Shown: positions 1 to 9,615, counted from the stretch's first letter. The stretch is DNA of 32,352 bases from Patescibacteria group bacterium (GCA_030916545.1 JAUPWI010000033.1:1-32352), one strand, 5' to 3'. Numbers and translations are program-made. Notes: generated from the sequence alone by a model not told the origin.

Positions 1-435
1 AATGCCGGTATTAGCGGCGAGACTACCGCTGGTCTTTTAGAGAGAGCGGAATTTATCTCTCAGCAGAAGCCGGATCTATTGCTTATCAGTACCGGAGGGA
101 ATGATTTTTTCCGTAACCTTCCTATAGAAAGTACCCGGGAAAATATAGAGAGATCTATCGAAATATTCAAGCAGACAATAAAAGCCGAAAATATTTATCT
201 CTTGAAAATAGAAGCCACTGCGAATTTGGGCTTGAAGTATCGTGGTGAATTCAATGCAATTTATAAGGAGATAGCCGACAAACAAAAAATCAATTTGTTG
301 CCGTTTGTGGTGAGCGAAGTATTTCTGGACTCTCGTAAAATGTTGCCTGATGCGATACATCCCAATAGGGACGGGTATGAGTTTATTGTCGATACATATA
401 TCTTTCCGGAGATGAGTAAAAAAATAAGCCGATAG
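1..435 (+). CDS. SGNH/GDSL-type hydrolase (TesA-like), 5'-truncated by window edge
   Basis: Frame +1 is open from base 1 to the stop at 435: NAGISGETTAGLLERA...PDLLLISTGGNDFFRN...DAIHPNRDGYEFI. It has the GND block and the DxxHPNxxGY catalytic block of SGNH hydrolases. Confidence 0.85.
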   Translation, partial: NAGISGETTAGLLERAEFISQQKPDLLLISTGGNDFFRNLPIESTRENIERSIEIFKQTIKAENIYLLKIEATANLGLKYRGEFNAIYKEIADKQKINLLPFVVSEVFLDSRKMLPDAIHPNRDGYEFIVDTYIFPEMSKKISR

Positions 436-481
436 GGAAGACCGAAGTCAGTCGCGGTCTGATTAAAAGAGTTGCCTTATT

Positions 482-1285
482 ATGAACCAAAATACGTCTA
501 TGAAACAAGGAATTATCCGGCTCGTTGAATCAAAAGGATTCGAATGGAGTATCGTTGCGGTTATCGTTGTTAACGCGATAACACTCGGGCTTGAGATAAC
601 ACCGGGCGCGGATTCTCTGCTGCCACTTCTCTCGGTAATTGATAAAATGGCTTTTACTGTCTTCGTGGCGGAACTCGGGCTCAAGCTGTACGCGTATAGA
701 AGGGCGTATTTTAGAGAAGGGTGGAATATTTTTGACTTCACCATTGTGGTGTTGACGGCTCTACCGTATCTCGACATAGTCGGTCTGGGTAATCTCACCA
801 TACTGCGTGCCCTTCGTATCTTGCGTGCCCTCCGACTCATAACGGTTGTGCCAGCATTTCGTCAGGTCATTGGCACGCTTGGGCGCTCTTTCTCGGGAGT
901 GGGTGCCGTAGGAGCTGTGCTTTTTGTAGCGATGTATGTGTCGAGCGTACTTGCCGCAAAGCTGTTTGGAGGGGTTGCGCCCGAGAATTTTGGCACCCTT
1001 GCCGCTTCGTTGCTTTCGATGTTTACTGTCATGACCATGGAAGGGTGGAGGGAGATTGTGGATCCGATCGCTGCGCAGATGCCTTTCGTATATCCATTTT
1101 TCATCCTCTACATTCTCGGTTGCGCCTTCGTACTCTTCAATCTGCTTATCACCGTGCTGGTATCGGCTTCAGAAAAACAGCAACAAGAAGAGCGTCTTCA
1201 TGATGAAGCCGAAACGAGAGCAATCGAAGCCAAGATAGATGAACTCCAAAACACGCTGAATAACTATCTGTCGAAGAAGGGCTGA
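482..1285 (+). CDS. Voltage-gated cation channel, NaChBac/Cav-like single-domain 6TM protein
   Basis: S4 segment RALRILRALRLITVVPAFRQ with Arg every third residue; pore FTVMTMEGW; S6 FVLFNLLITVLV; C-terminal coiled coil. Matches the prokaryotic voltage-gated Na/Ca channel architecture. Confidence 0.92.
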   Translation: MNQNTSMKQGIIRLVESKGFEWSIVAVIVVNAITLGLEITPGADSLLPLLSVIDKMAFTVFVAELGLKLYAYRRAYFREGWNIFDFTIVVLTALPYLDIVGLGNLTILRALRILRALRLITVVPAFRQVIGTLGRSFSGVGAVGAVLFVAMYVSSVLAAKLFGGVAPENFGTLAASLLSMFTVMTMEGWREIVDPIAAQMPFVYPFFILYILGCAFVLFNLLITVLVSASEKQQQEERLHDEAETRAIEAKIDELQNTLNNYLSKKG

Positions 1286-1505
1286 GGAAGCGGCAGCAGC
1301 GTGCCAATACGTAACCGGCTCGACGCATCTGTATTCAAGCTACGGCCGGGAAAATATTCGGCAACAAAAAAGAAAGGTTCAAAGCCCGACCACCTTTGAC
1401 TCGTCTTTGAAAAGTATCCGGAGGCATTGTGGTTTTTGGCATGGATGGAATGGGGGAGCCGGGCCTTTCGGAGAGGAGTTTTCTGAAAGGGTGCGGGGTG
1501 TTACT

Positions 1506-3380
1506 ATGAGGAATATGCAAAAAAGACCATCAGAATCGCTTCTCGGCGCTATTAAAGTATCGGTAGATGTGAGTGTATTGTCGCACGATCAACTTGGGGA
1601 GCTCTGTCAGGAGTTGCGACATTTTCTGATTGATACGGTCTCACGAGTGGGAGGACACTTCGGTTCGAATCTCGGCGTTGTTGAACTGACGGTCGCATTG
1701 CATCATGTGTATGATGCGAAAAAAGATAGGATCATTTGGGATGTCGGTCATCAGGCGTACGCGCATAAGGTGTTGACTGGGAGAGGAGGACAGTTGCACA
1801 CGATCCGGAAGAAGGGTGGACTCGCACCGTTTCCCAAGAGACACGAAAGCGAAAGTGATGCGTTTGGTGTGGGGCATGCGTCGACTTCCATCAGTGCCGG
1901 AGTTGGGATGACTCTGGCGCATCGGGATAAGGTCGGAGCACCACATGTGATCGCGATTATCGGAGACGGATCGCTGACCGGTGGTATGGCATTTGAAGCG
2001 TTGAATCATGCGGGTGATGTGGAAGCGGATATGCTCGTCATCGTCAATGACAACAAGATGTCCATTTCCCCGAATGTGGGCGCGATGACTCGCTATTTGA
2101 CTCGTCTGATTTCATCATCTGAATATTTGCATGCTCGGGAGACAGGGGGAAAACTTTTGGAAAGCATTCCGGCGCTCAAAGAAGTGGCCAGGCGCGTTGA
2201 GAAGCACGCCAAGGGAATGGTGACGCCAAGTACTATTTTTGAAGAAATGGGATTCCAGTATTTTGGTCCTGTGGATGGACACGATGTCTCCGCTCTTGTC
2301 GAACTTCTCAACAATTTGAAAAAGATAAAGGGTCCGCGGCTTCTGCATGTGGTGACAAAGAAAGGGAAAGGGTGTGTCCATGCTGAAAACGATCCGTTGG
2401 CACTGCATGCAGTCGCTTCGTTTGATAAGCTGACGGGGAAAAAGTGTGGAGAGAAGGAGATAGATAAGACGTTCACGTCATTTTTTTCCTCGTGGGTTGT
2501 TGCGAAAGCGAAAACGGATGAGCGTCTGCACGTCGTGACCCCGGCGATGCGGGAGGGTTCCGGTTTGGTGGAATTCAGTGCTTTGTATCCGACGCGATTT
2601 CATGATGTGGGAATCGCTGAACAGCATGCCGTGACTTTTGCGGCTGGTTTGGCGTGTGAGGGAAAGAAGCCAGTCGTCGCCATATATTCCACGTTTCTTC
2701 AGCGTGCGTATGATCAGTTGATTCATGATGTAGCGATACAGAATCTCGATGTACTGTTTGCCATCGATCGCGCCGGCATGGTCGGTCCTGACGGAGAAAC
2801 ACACGCTGGGTCTTTTGATCTTTCTTTTCTCCGGTGTATTCCGAATATGGTTATTCTGGCGCCGTCTGATGGAGATGAATGTGAGAGAATGCTCGATTTT
2901 GGTTTCGAGTATAGCGGACCTGTCGCCGTGCGCTATCCGAGGGCATGCGCGGTTACGGGAGAGGGTGCGAATGGGGACGAAAAGGCAATCGAAATGGGAA
3001 AGGCTCTCATGGTACGGAAAGGCACTCGGGTCGCAATACTTTCATTTGGAGCTCTCCTTGATCGGTGTCGTGACGTCGCGAATGCTCTCGACGCTACACT
3101 TGTCGATATGCGTTTCGTGAAACCGATTGACTATGCGATGGTGGAAGAGCTGGCAAAAACGCATGGGCAATTTATAACAGTCGAGGAAAATGTCGTGGCC
3201 GGTGGGGCGGGGAGCGCGGTAAATGAATACCTTTCCGCGAAGAACATTGCTGTCAGCGTGAAAAACATCGGACTCCCGGATCGCTTTCTCTCCCATGGAA
3301 CGCGCGATGAGGTGCTAGCGAGCGCGTGTCTGGACGCCGACGGTATCGAGCGGCAGATACGCGAATTTCTCAAACAATGA
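1506..3380 (+). CDS. dxs: 1-deoxy-D-xylulose-5-phosphate synthase
   Basis: GGHFGSNLGVVELTVALHHVYD, WDVGHQAYAHKVLTGR, IIGDGSLTGGMAFEALNHAG, DVGIAEQHAVTFAAGLA. The ORF track opens at 1407, but homology begins after the Met at 1506. Confidence 0.95.
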   Translation: MRNMQKRPSESLLGAIKVSVDVSVLSHDQLGELCQELRHFLIDTVSRVGGHFGSNLGVVELTVALHHVYDAKKDRIIWDVGHQAYAHKVLTGRGGQLHTIRKKGGLAPFPKRHESESDAFGVGHASTSISAGVGMTLAHRDKVGAPHVIAIIGDGSLTGGMAFEALNHAGDVEADMLVIVNDNKMSISPNVGAMTRYLTRLISSSEYLHARETGGKLLESIPALKEVARRVEKHAKGMVTPSTIFEEMGFQYFGPVDGHDVSALVELLNNLKKIKGPRLLHVVTKKGKGCVHAENDPLALHAVASFDKLTGKKCGEKEIDKTFTSFFSSWVVAKAKTDERLHVVTPAMREGSGLVEFSALYPTRFHDVGIAEQHAVTFAAGLACEGKKPVVAIYSTFLQRAYDQLIHDVAIQNLDVLFAIDRAGMVGPDGETHAGSFDLSFLRCIPNMVILAPSDGDECERMLDFGFEYSGPVAVRYPRACAVTGEGANGDEKAIEMGKALMVRKGTRVAILSFGALLDRCRDVANALDATLVDMRFVKPIDYAMVEELAKTHGQFITVEENVVAGGAGSAVNEYLSAKNIAVSVKNIGLPDRFLSHGTRDEVLASACLDADGIERQIREFLKQ

Positions 3381-3942
3381 CTCCCCAGGCCGTCGCGTGG
3401 GGCAGACGTTCTCTTCTCGTCAGCGTGAGCTGATAGGTGCCGAATACCGCCGAGACGATGATGATCATGATCTTCGCGACGACCCAGTCTTCGGGAGAGA
3501 GGTTGAGCCGGACCCATTCGTTAATCAGGGCGAGAATGAGGAAGAAGATTCCCCAGCGCAGGCTGAGCGTGCTCCATCCCCGATCGGTAATGGCGAAGAC
3601 GTTGCTGAAGATATATTTGAAGAGCGGTTTTCCTCGCCAGACTGAAACGAGGAGGGCTGAGCCGAAAATGCCGTCGAAGAGGGTGTCCCTCAGGATGAAG
3701 ATGCCCGGGATGCTGATGAAGAGCGAGGTGCCGCCGAAGAGAAGTACCGAGCCGGAGGAGAGCAGGGCGAAGATCGGCGTATGTTTCTCGAGATGCCGGA
3801 GGACTATCAGGGATATGACTGTCGCTATCATCATGACGATCACCCCGGCCATAAAGTTCCCGCTGAGCTCGAAAGCCACCAGAAAGCCGAGAATGGGCCC
3901 GAATTCGCAGAGCGTATTGACGAACAATCTTTTGCTAATCAT
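3370..3942 (-). CDS. Septation protein A / YciB family inner membrane protein
   Basis: From Met at 3942: MISKRLFVNTLCEFGPILGFLVAFELSG...LLFGGTSLFI...KYIFSNVFAITDRGWSTLSLRWGIFFLILALINEWVRLNLSPEDWVVAKI. Has YciB-like W..L...W..FF...N..V and W..FK-like blocks. Confidence 0.8.
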   Translation of the reverse strand: MISKRLFVNTLCEFGPILGFLVAFELSGNFMAGVIVMMIATVISLIVLRHLEKHTPIFALLSSGSVLLFGGTSLFISIPGIFILRDTLFDGIFGSALLVSVWRGKPLFKYIFSNVFAITDRGWSTLSLRWGIFFLILALINEWVRLNLSPEDWVVAKIMIIIVSAVFGTYQLTLTRRERLPHATAWGVIV

Positions 3943-4021
3943 ATGCGTACGATAGCATGTCGTGGTACTGTATTGAAACAGGGTGGCGTGCCATCCAGGT
4001 AATCTCTTCAGGCTGTCGAGT

Positions 4022-4777
4022 ATGTGGATGAAATTGTCCGTGGGAGTCGCGTATATTGCTATGGTCGGCGTCAATTTTCTGGCCAACGGGCTGCCGATCA
4101 ATGATCGTTCTACCGGAGCGATATCGGACGCGTATCCCAATCTTTTCGCGCCGGCCGGGGTGACGTTTTCCATCTGGGGACTTATATATCTCTTGTTGGC
4201 CGGGTATGTAGTGTATCAGTTCGGGAAAGGCAGTCGGGGGACGAAAGAAATATTCGATCGAATCAATCCTCTCTTTCTCGCTACTTCCCTTGCGAATATT
4301 TCATGGATCTTCGCCTGGCATTACGACTATATCGGTTTGTCGGTGATCATCATGGCGGTATTGCTCGCGCTTCTCGTGAGAATCGCCGATATCCTTCGTG
4401 CGGAGCGGTTCACTCCCGCGAAAAAATTACTGATCCGGACTCCTTTCAGTGTGTACTTCGGTTGGATCACTGTCGCGGCGATCGCCAACGTGACGGTATT
4501 TCTGGTGAGCATCGGCTGGAACGGATTCGGCATAGCTGATTCCATCTGGACGAGTGTTATCCTGTTGGTCGGGGCACTGATTGGGGTCTTGCGGATGCGT
4601 AAGGATAGGAATATCGCTTATGGTCTGGTGCTCGTCTGGGCATATCTCGGAATATTGCTCAAGCATGTTTCAGCGGAGGGTTTCGATGGGCGCTACCCGA
4701 GCATCATCGCCACCGTTCTCGTCTGTCTCGTATCGTTCATCGTTTTTCTTTGGAAAATTTTTTATCAGAATAAGTAA
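4022..4777 (+). CDS. TspO/MBR-like polytopic membrane protein
   Basis: VGVNFLANGLPINDRSTGAISDAYPNLFAPAGVTFSIWGLIYLLLAGYVVYQ is characteristic of a Trp-rich TspO-related family; multiple TM segments. Start chosen at the internal ATG. Confidence 0.7.
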   Translation: MWMKLSVGVAYIAMVGVNFLANGLPINDRSTGAISDAYPNLFAPAGVTFSIWGLIYLLLAGYVVYQFGKGSRGTKEIFDRINPLFLATSLANISWIFAWHYDYIGLSVIIMAVLLALLVRIADILRAERFTPAKKLLIRTPFSVYFGWITVAAIANVTVFLVSIGWNGFGIADSIWTSVILLVGALIGVLRMRKDRNIAYGLVLVWAYLGILLKHVSAEGFDGRYPSIIATVLVCLVSFIVFLWKIFYQNK

Positions 4778-4786
4778 AGAAAGAGT

Positions 4787-5185
4787 ATGTTTATTAAACT
4801 CTACGCGATCGCCCTCCCGGTTTTCTTCGCTATCGATATGGTCTGGCTCGGGCTCGTGGCGAAGGATTTCTACCGGGGCCAGATCGGTTCGTTGATGAAG
4901 AGTGATATCAATTGGACGGCCGCAATTATCTTCTATCTGCTTTTCATCGTCGGGCTCGTGGTATTTGTCATCACGCCGGCGGTCGAGAAAGGTTCATGGA
5001 CATATGCACTCGTGTTCGGGGCGTTTTTCGGACTGATCACCTACGCGACGTATGATCTCACGAATCTCGCCACGCTCAAGGATTGGCCGATCCTGGTGAC
5101 GCTGGTGGATCTGGCGTGGGGCGCGGTGCTCGCGGCCTCGGTATCGGTCGTCACCTATCTTATCGCCGGCAAGATCGGAGTATGA
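4787..5185 (+). CDS. DUF2177 family membrane protein
   Basis: 132 aa: ALPVFFAIDMVWLGLVAKDFYRGQIGSL...FGAFFGLITYATYDLTNLATLKDWP...DLAWGAVLAASVS matches the DUF2177 pattern. Confidence 0.85.
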   Translation: MFIKLYAIALPVFFAIDMVWLGLVAKDFYRGQIGSLMKSDINWTAAIIFYLLFIVGLVVFVITPAVEKGSWTYALVFGAFFGLITYATYDLTNLATLKDWPILVTLVDLAWGAVLAASVSVVTYLIAGKIGV

Positions 5186-5961
5186 ATGACTATCTGATAC
5201 TCGCTCTCATACTGTTCGTGTACATGAGCCTCTGGTTCATCGTCTCCCTTCTCAAGAGGAGGAATGATGTGGCTGATGTGGCATGGGGCTTGGGGTTCGT
5301 GCTTCTCGCGTGGAGCGCGTTCGTGCTTTCGGACGGGCCGGGCGTGCGTGGGTTGCTCGTCAATGTCTTGGTCAGTATCTGGGGCGTGCGTCTGGCGTGG
5401 CATATCCATTCGCGGAACAGGGGTCGGATGGAAGACTATCGTTATCTCGCGTGGCGCACGGAGTGGGGGAAATGGTTTTACGTCCGTTCGTACGCACAGG
5501 TATATCTGTTGCAGGGATTCTTGCTTTTTCTTGTCGTCTCGCCGGTGCTCCTGATTAATGGGAGTGTGGCGATGGGGCTCGGTATGCTCGATGCGCTCGG
5601 CATGGCTGTCTGGCTTGTCGGTTTTTCATTCGAGGCGGTGGGTGATGCGCAACTCGCTCGGTTCATCAAGGACCCCACAAACAAGGGTAAGCTGATGCAG
5701 GGTGGACTGTGGGCATACACTCGTCATCCGAATTATTTCGGCGAAGTGGCACAGTGGTGGGGACTGTGGCTGGTCGCGCTTTCCGTGCCGGGTGGCTGGC
5801 TTGGTATCATCGGTCCGGTGACGATCACTTTTCTCATCCTGAAAGTTTCCGGCGTTCCGATGCTTGAGCGGAAGATGCGGGAGCATCCGGAATTCGCAGC
5901 ATATGAGCGGAGGGTGAGCATGTTTATCCCTCTACCCCCACGCAACATTTCTGAAACGTGA
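5182..5961 (+). CDS. DUF1295 / steroid 5-alpha-reductase-like membrane protein
   Basis: ATGA overlap with the upstream stop; NDVADVAWGLGFVLLAW, GLWAYTRHPNYFGEVAQWWGLW, and the C-terminal ERKMREHPEFAAYERRVSMFIPLPP are typical of DUF1295. Confidence 0.9.
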   Translation: MNDYLILALILFVYMSLWFIVSLLKRRNDVADVAWGLGFVLLAWSAFVLSDGPGVRGLLVNVLVSIWGVRLAWHIHSRNRGRMEDYRYLAWRTEWGKWFYVRSYAQVYLLQGFLLFLVVSPVLLINGSVAMGLGMLDALGMAVWLVGFSFEAVGDAQLARFIKDPTNKGKLMQGGLWAYTRHPNYFGEVAQWWGLWLVALSVPGGWLGIIGPVTITFLILKVSGVPMLERKMREHPEFAAYERRVSMFIPLPPRNISET

Positions 5962-6102
5962 AAATTCATGGAGATGTGCATATATCGTTGGGCACCTCCC
6001 GCTTGTTTTTGGGTGGAAAAAATGGGATAGTTGACCTTGGAGTTTCATGGTTAAGTGTTTGAGCGCGCGAAGAGAAGCCTTTTTGAGGGATATGATTGAT
6101 GT

Positions 6103-8139
6103 ATGCAACCACCGATTGCCAAAAAAATTCTTCACGTGACCGAGATTCATGGCTATCGAGAAATCGATGAGTATGCCTGGTTGGCCGACCGGACAAAAAC
6201 CAATCAGGCGGTGCTCGATTATTTGATTAGTGAGAATCTCTATACCGATGAAGCAACACGAGAGAGTGCCGGACTGCAGGAAAACTTGTATCAGGAAATG
6301 CGTTCGAGAATTCAAGAGGAAGATAAGGGCGTCCCCTATCGTGCTGGGGATTTTTTCTATTACACACGTACGGAAACTAACAAACAGTATGCAATATATT
6401 GTCGGAAACATAGAAGCACCGAATCGACTGAGGAGGTTGTGCTTGATCTCAATGAACTCGCTTTGGGACATCAGTTTTTTGATCTTGGCACGTATGAAGT
6501 AAGTGATGATGGTTGCTGGCTTGCGTATACGACCGATGTATTGGGATTCCGTCAGTACGGTTTACATATTAAGGATTTACGGACTGGGGAGACACGCTCA
6601 TCAGTAGCTGAGCGAGTCACTTCCGTTGTGTGGGCGGCTGATAGCGAAACACTTTTTTTCACCGAGGAAGATGAATTAACGAAGCGCTCAGATCGTTTTT
6701 TCCGCATGCGGCGTGATGGTGGTTCCCGCGAACTTCTCTTTGAAGAGCGAGACGATCGTTACGATATATACTGCGAGAGAACGCGCAGCTTGTCATATAT
6801 TTTTTTGATTTCACAAAGCTCGACTACGACGGAAACGTGGTATATCGAAGCGACCCATCCTGAAGACGTGTTGCATTCGGTGTATGTTCGAGAGGAAGGA
6901 CGGAAATATTTTTGCGATCATTCCGGTGACCATTTCCTCATTCGTATCAATGACACCGGTAAAAATTTTCGTCTTATATCAACCCCAGTTTGCAATGTCG
7001 GCCTGGCAGAAAAGGAAGAAATTGTTGCTCACCGTGAGGAGACGATGATGGAAGATGTTCTCTGTTTCGAACGTCATTTTGTTGTTGTCCGACGCCAGAA
7101 CGGTCTGACCGAATTGACGATTTTTGACTCATCGCGGAATCAGCGGACCATTTTGTTTCCGGAATCAGCGTATGAAGTTTCCTTGATAGATAACTGGTTT
7201 TTCGAAGCCAAATTCGTTCGTTTGAGGTATGAATCGCTTGTGACACCACCGTCCATCTTTGATTATGATATGGAAACAGGCGAACGTGTTTTGAAAAAGC
7301 AAAGAGTGGTTCTCGGGTACGACCAGAGTCAGTACTTTTCGGAGCGAATTTTCGTTGAGGCATCGGATGGTGCGCGAGTTCCGATTTCGCTGGTCTCAAA
7401 AAAAGGATATGCGTCAGACATTCCCCGGCCGATGTTGCTTGATGGGTATGGGTCATACGGTCTTTCTAATGGAGTCTTTTTTTCTTCAGATCGACTCAGT
7501 CTCTTGGACCGAGGAGTGATTTTCGGAATTGCGCATATTCGCGGTGGTGGTGAGATGGGTGAGGCATGGCATGAACAGGGGAAAATGATGCATAAAAAGA
7601 ATACGTTCACGGATTTTATTTCGTGTGCCCTCTATCTGGTACAGGAAGGGTATACGACCACTGATCAGATGGCTATTACCGGAATGAGTGCTGGCGGATT
7701 ACTTATGGGTGCAGTAGCCAATATGCGTCCTGATATCTGTCGAGCGATAGTCTCCAAGGTACCTTTCGTCGATGTCATAAACACGATGCTTGATGCGACG
7801 CTTCCGTTGACGACGGGCGAATATCTCGAATGGGGAAATCCGCATGAGCGCGAGGCATACGAATATATGCAGAGCTATTCTCCTTACGATAACATCGCGG
7901 CGAAGCAGTATCCGGCTATGCTCATTCTTACTTCATTGCACGATAGCCAGGTGATGTATTGGGAGCCGGTTAAATATGTCGCGAAGTTACGCGCTCTGAA
8001 GACGGATAACCGTCCTTTGCTTCTTCGGACCAAGCTCGAGCCGGCGGGCCATGGAGGGGCTTCGGGACGATTTGATCAGTTGCGGGATACGGCCTTCGAG
8101 TATGCTTTTATTCTCACACAAGTCGATCAAAGACACTGA
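6103..8139 (+). CDS. Oligopeptidase B-like S9A prolyl-oligopeptidase family serine peptidase
   Basis: N-terminal YAWL block, beta-propeller region, then GYGSYG, HIRGGGEMGEAWHEQGKMMHKKNTFTDF, nucleophile elbow ITGMSAGGLLMGAVANMRPD, LTSLHDSQVMYWEPVKY and AGHGGASGRF. Confidence 0.93.
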   Translation: MQPPIAKKILHVTEIHGYREIDEYAWLADRTKTNQAVLDYLISENLYTDEATRESAGLQENLYQEMRSRIQEEDKGVPYRAGDFFYYTRTETNKQYAIYCRKHRSTESTEEVVLDLNELALGHQFFDLGTYEVSDDGCWLAYTTDVLGFRQYGLHIKDLRTGETRSSVAERVTSVVWAADSETLFFTEEDELTKRSDRFFRMRRDGGSRELLFEERDDRYDIYCERTRSLSYIFLISQSSTTTETWYIEATHPEDVLHSVYVREEGRKYFCDHSGDHFLIRINDTGKNFRLISTPVCNVGLAEKEEIVAHREETMMEDVLCFERHFVVVRRQNGLTELTIFDSSRNQRTILFPESAYEVSLIDNWFFEAKFVRLRYESLVTPPSIFDYDMETGERVLKKQRVVLGYDQSQYFSERIFVEASDGARVPISLVSKKGYASDIPRPMLLDGYGSYGLSNGVFFSSDRLSLLDRGVIFGIAHIRGGGEMGEAWHEQGKMMHKKNTFTDFISCALYLVQEGYTTTDQMAITGMSAGGLLMGAVANMRPDICRAIVSKVPFVDVINTMLDATLPLTTGEYLEWGNPHEREAYEYMQSYSPYDNIAAKQYPAMLILTSLHDSQVMYWEPVKYVAKLRALKTDNRPLLLRTKLEPAGHGGASGRFDQLRDTAFEYAFILTQVDQRH

Positions 8140-8244
8140 TACGAAGCGAATGATATTTTTTTTCGAGGTTAGTCTATTTGGAATGACTCGTAGTTATTCG
8201 TGGTAAAATAAATATTAGTTTAATGGGATGGTATTTTAACGTAC

Positions 8245-9615
8245 GTGAATCGTTTTTTTGCGATAGAAAAAAACTTCCGTCGGGGACTGAAGAAAACGGA
8301 ACGGCAGGCGGTCCACTTCGGAAAAGGGATGCTCAATTACAAGCGGTACAACCGCTTTTTGCGCGTGCTGGGACCCGGATTGGTGACGGGCGCGGCTGAC
8401 GATGATCCATCGGTTATCGCGACGTATTCCCAGGCGGGTGCGGAGCACTGTCTCGGGCTCCTGTGGGTTTTCCCGTTCATGTATCCGATCCTGCTCGCGG
8501 TCCAGGAAAGCTGTTCCCGTATCGGTGCGATCACTGGCATGGGTCTCGCTGCGGTCATCAAGGAGCACTATAGCCGGAAGCTGCTTTATCTGTCGGTCGG
8601 ACTGGTCGTCGTGGCCAACACGCTTAATATCGGTGCCGATCTGGGAGCCATGGCTGCGGCTGCTCAGCTCTTTGTCGATATTCCGTTTGCGATTCTGGCG
8701 GTTTTTTTCGCGCTTCTGATTATCCTGCTTGTCGTATTCGTGAGTTACAAGACCTATGCCAAGATCCTCAAGTGGTTGGCGCTGACGCTCTTTGTATATC
8801 CGGTCACGGTATTCATGGTCGGGCAGGATTGGGGGGAAATACTGCGGGCGACATTTTCGTTTCGTCCAGCAATCACGCCCGAGACGATGTACATCCTGGT
8901 CGGTATCATCGGAACGACCATCTCACCTTACCTGTTCTTCTGGGATACTTCCGAAGTCGTAGAGGAGGAAATCGCCAAGCACAACAAATCGAAGATCGGA
9001 GAGGAGCCGAAGCCGACTAGGCGCTTCCTTCGCAACTTGAGAGTGGACAATTTCGTCGGTATGACGCTTGCGAGCGTGACAGCTTGGTTCATTGTTATCG
9101 CATGTGCTTCGACGCTTTTCAAGAATGGGATTTTGGAGATCGATTCGGCCGCCGATGCGGCGCGGGCTCTCGAACCCTTGGTTCAGAGTTTTCCGAATTC
9201 AGGATTCATCGCCAAGTTGATATTCTCCGTAGGAATCATTGGACTGGGTCTTCTGGCGGTTCCGGTGCTTGCCGGGTCGTCGTCCTACGCGATCAGCGAG
9301 GCGCTCGGGTGGAGGGAAGGTCTGTATCGGAAATTCCATCGGGCACGCGGTTTCTATATCATCATCATTCTGGCAACCTTCGTCGGACTGGGGATGAATT
9401 TCATCGGACTTGACCCAATCAAGGCGCTGGTCTTCGCCGCCGTCTTCAATAGTATCGCCGCGGTTCCGCTCCTGTTCATTCTGGCCAGGATCGGTAACGA
9501 CGAAAATATCATGGGGGAGTACCGAAACGGTCCTTTGTCGAATTTTTTTGTGAAGCTGGCGGGGGGCGTCATGGCTCTCGCGGTGTCGGTGCTTTTGTTC
9601 CTGACGGTAATCTAG
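8245..9615 (+). CDS. Divergent NRAMP-like divalent metal transporter
   Basis: GTG start at 8245. GPGLVTGAADDDPSVIATYSQAG at TM1, about 11 TM segments, GIIGTTISPYLFFWDTSEVVEEE at the TM6 position. Confidence 0.85.
   Translation: MNRFFAIEKNFRRGLKKTERQAVHFGKGMLNYKRYNRFLRVLGPGLVTGAADDDPSVIATYSQAGAEHCLGLLWVFPFMYPILLAVQESCSRIGAITGMGLAAVIKEHYSRKLLYLSVGLVVVANTLNIGADLGAMAAAAQLFVDIPFAILAVFFALLIILLVVFVSYKTYAKILKWLALTLFVYPVTVFMVGQDWGEILRATFSFRPAITPETMYILVGIIGTTISPYLFFWDTSEVVEEEIAKHNKSKIGEEPKPTRRFLRNLRVDNFVGMTLASVTAWFIVIACASTLFKNGILEIDSAADAARALEPLVQSFPNSGFIAKLIFSVGIIGLGLLAVPVLAGSSSYAISEALGWREGLYRKFHRARGFYIIIILATFVGLGMNFIGLDPIKALVFAAVFNSIAAVPLLFILARIGNDENIMGEYRNGPLSNFFVKLAGGVMALAVSVLLFLTVI

Noticed and set aside
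1407-1505. 33-codon N-terminal extension of dxs
   Set aside because: Sequence before Met 1506 (MKSIRRHCGFWHGWNGG...) does not resemble Dxs N-termini; likely untranslated leader.
3943-4173. 77-codon extension of the YciB-like ORF
   Set aside because: It overlaps the divergent TspO-like gene start region and lacks family similarity; Met at 3942 fits YciB.
8179-8210. Possible promoter TTGGAA...TAAAAT upstream of the NRAMP-like gene
   Set aside because: Spacer is 20 nt, too long for a confident sigma70 call.
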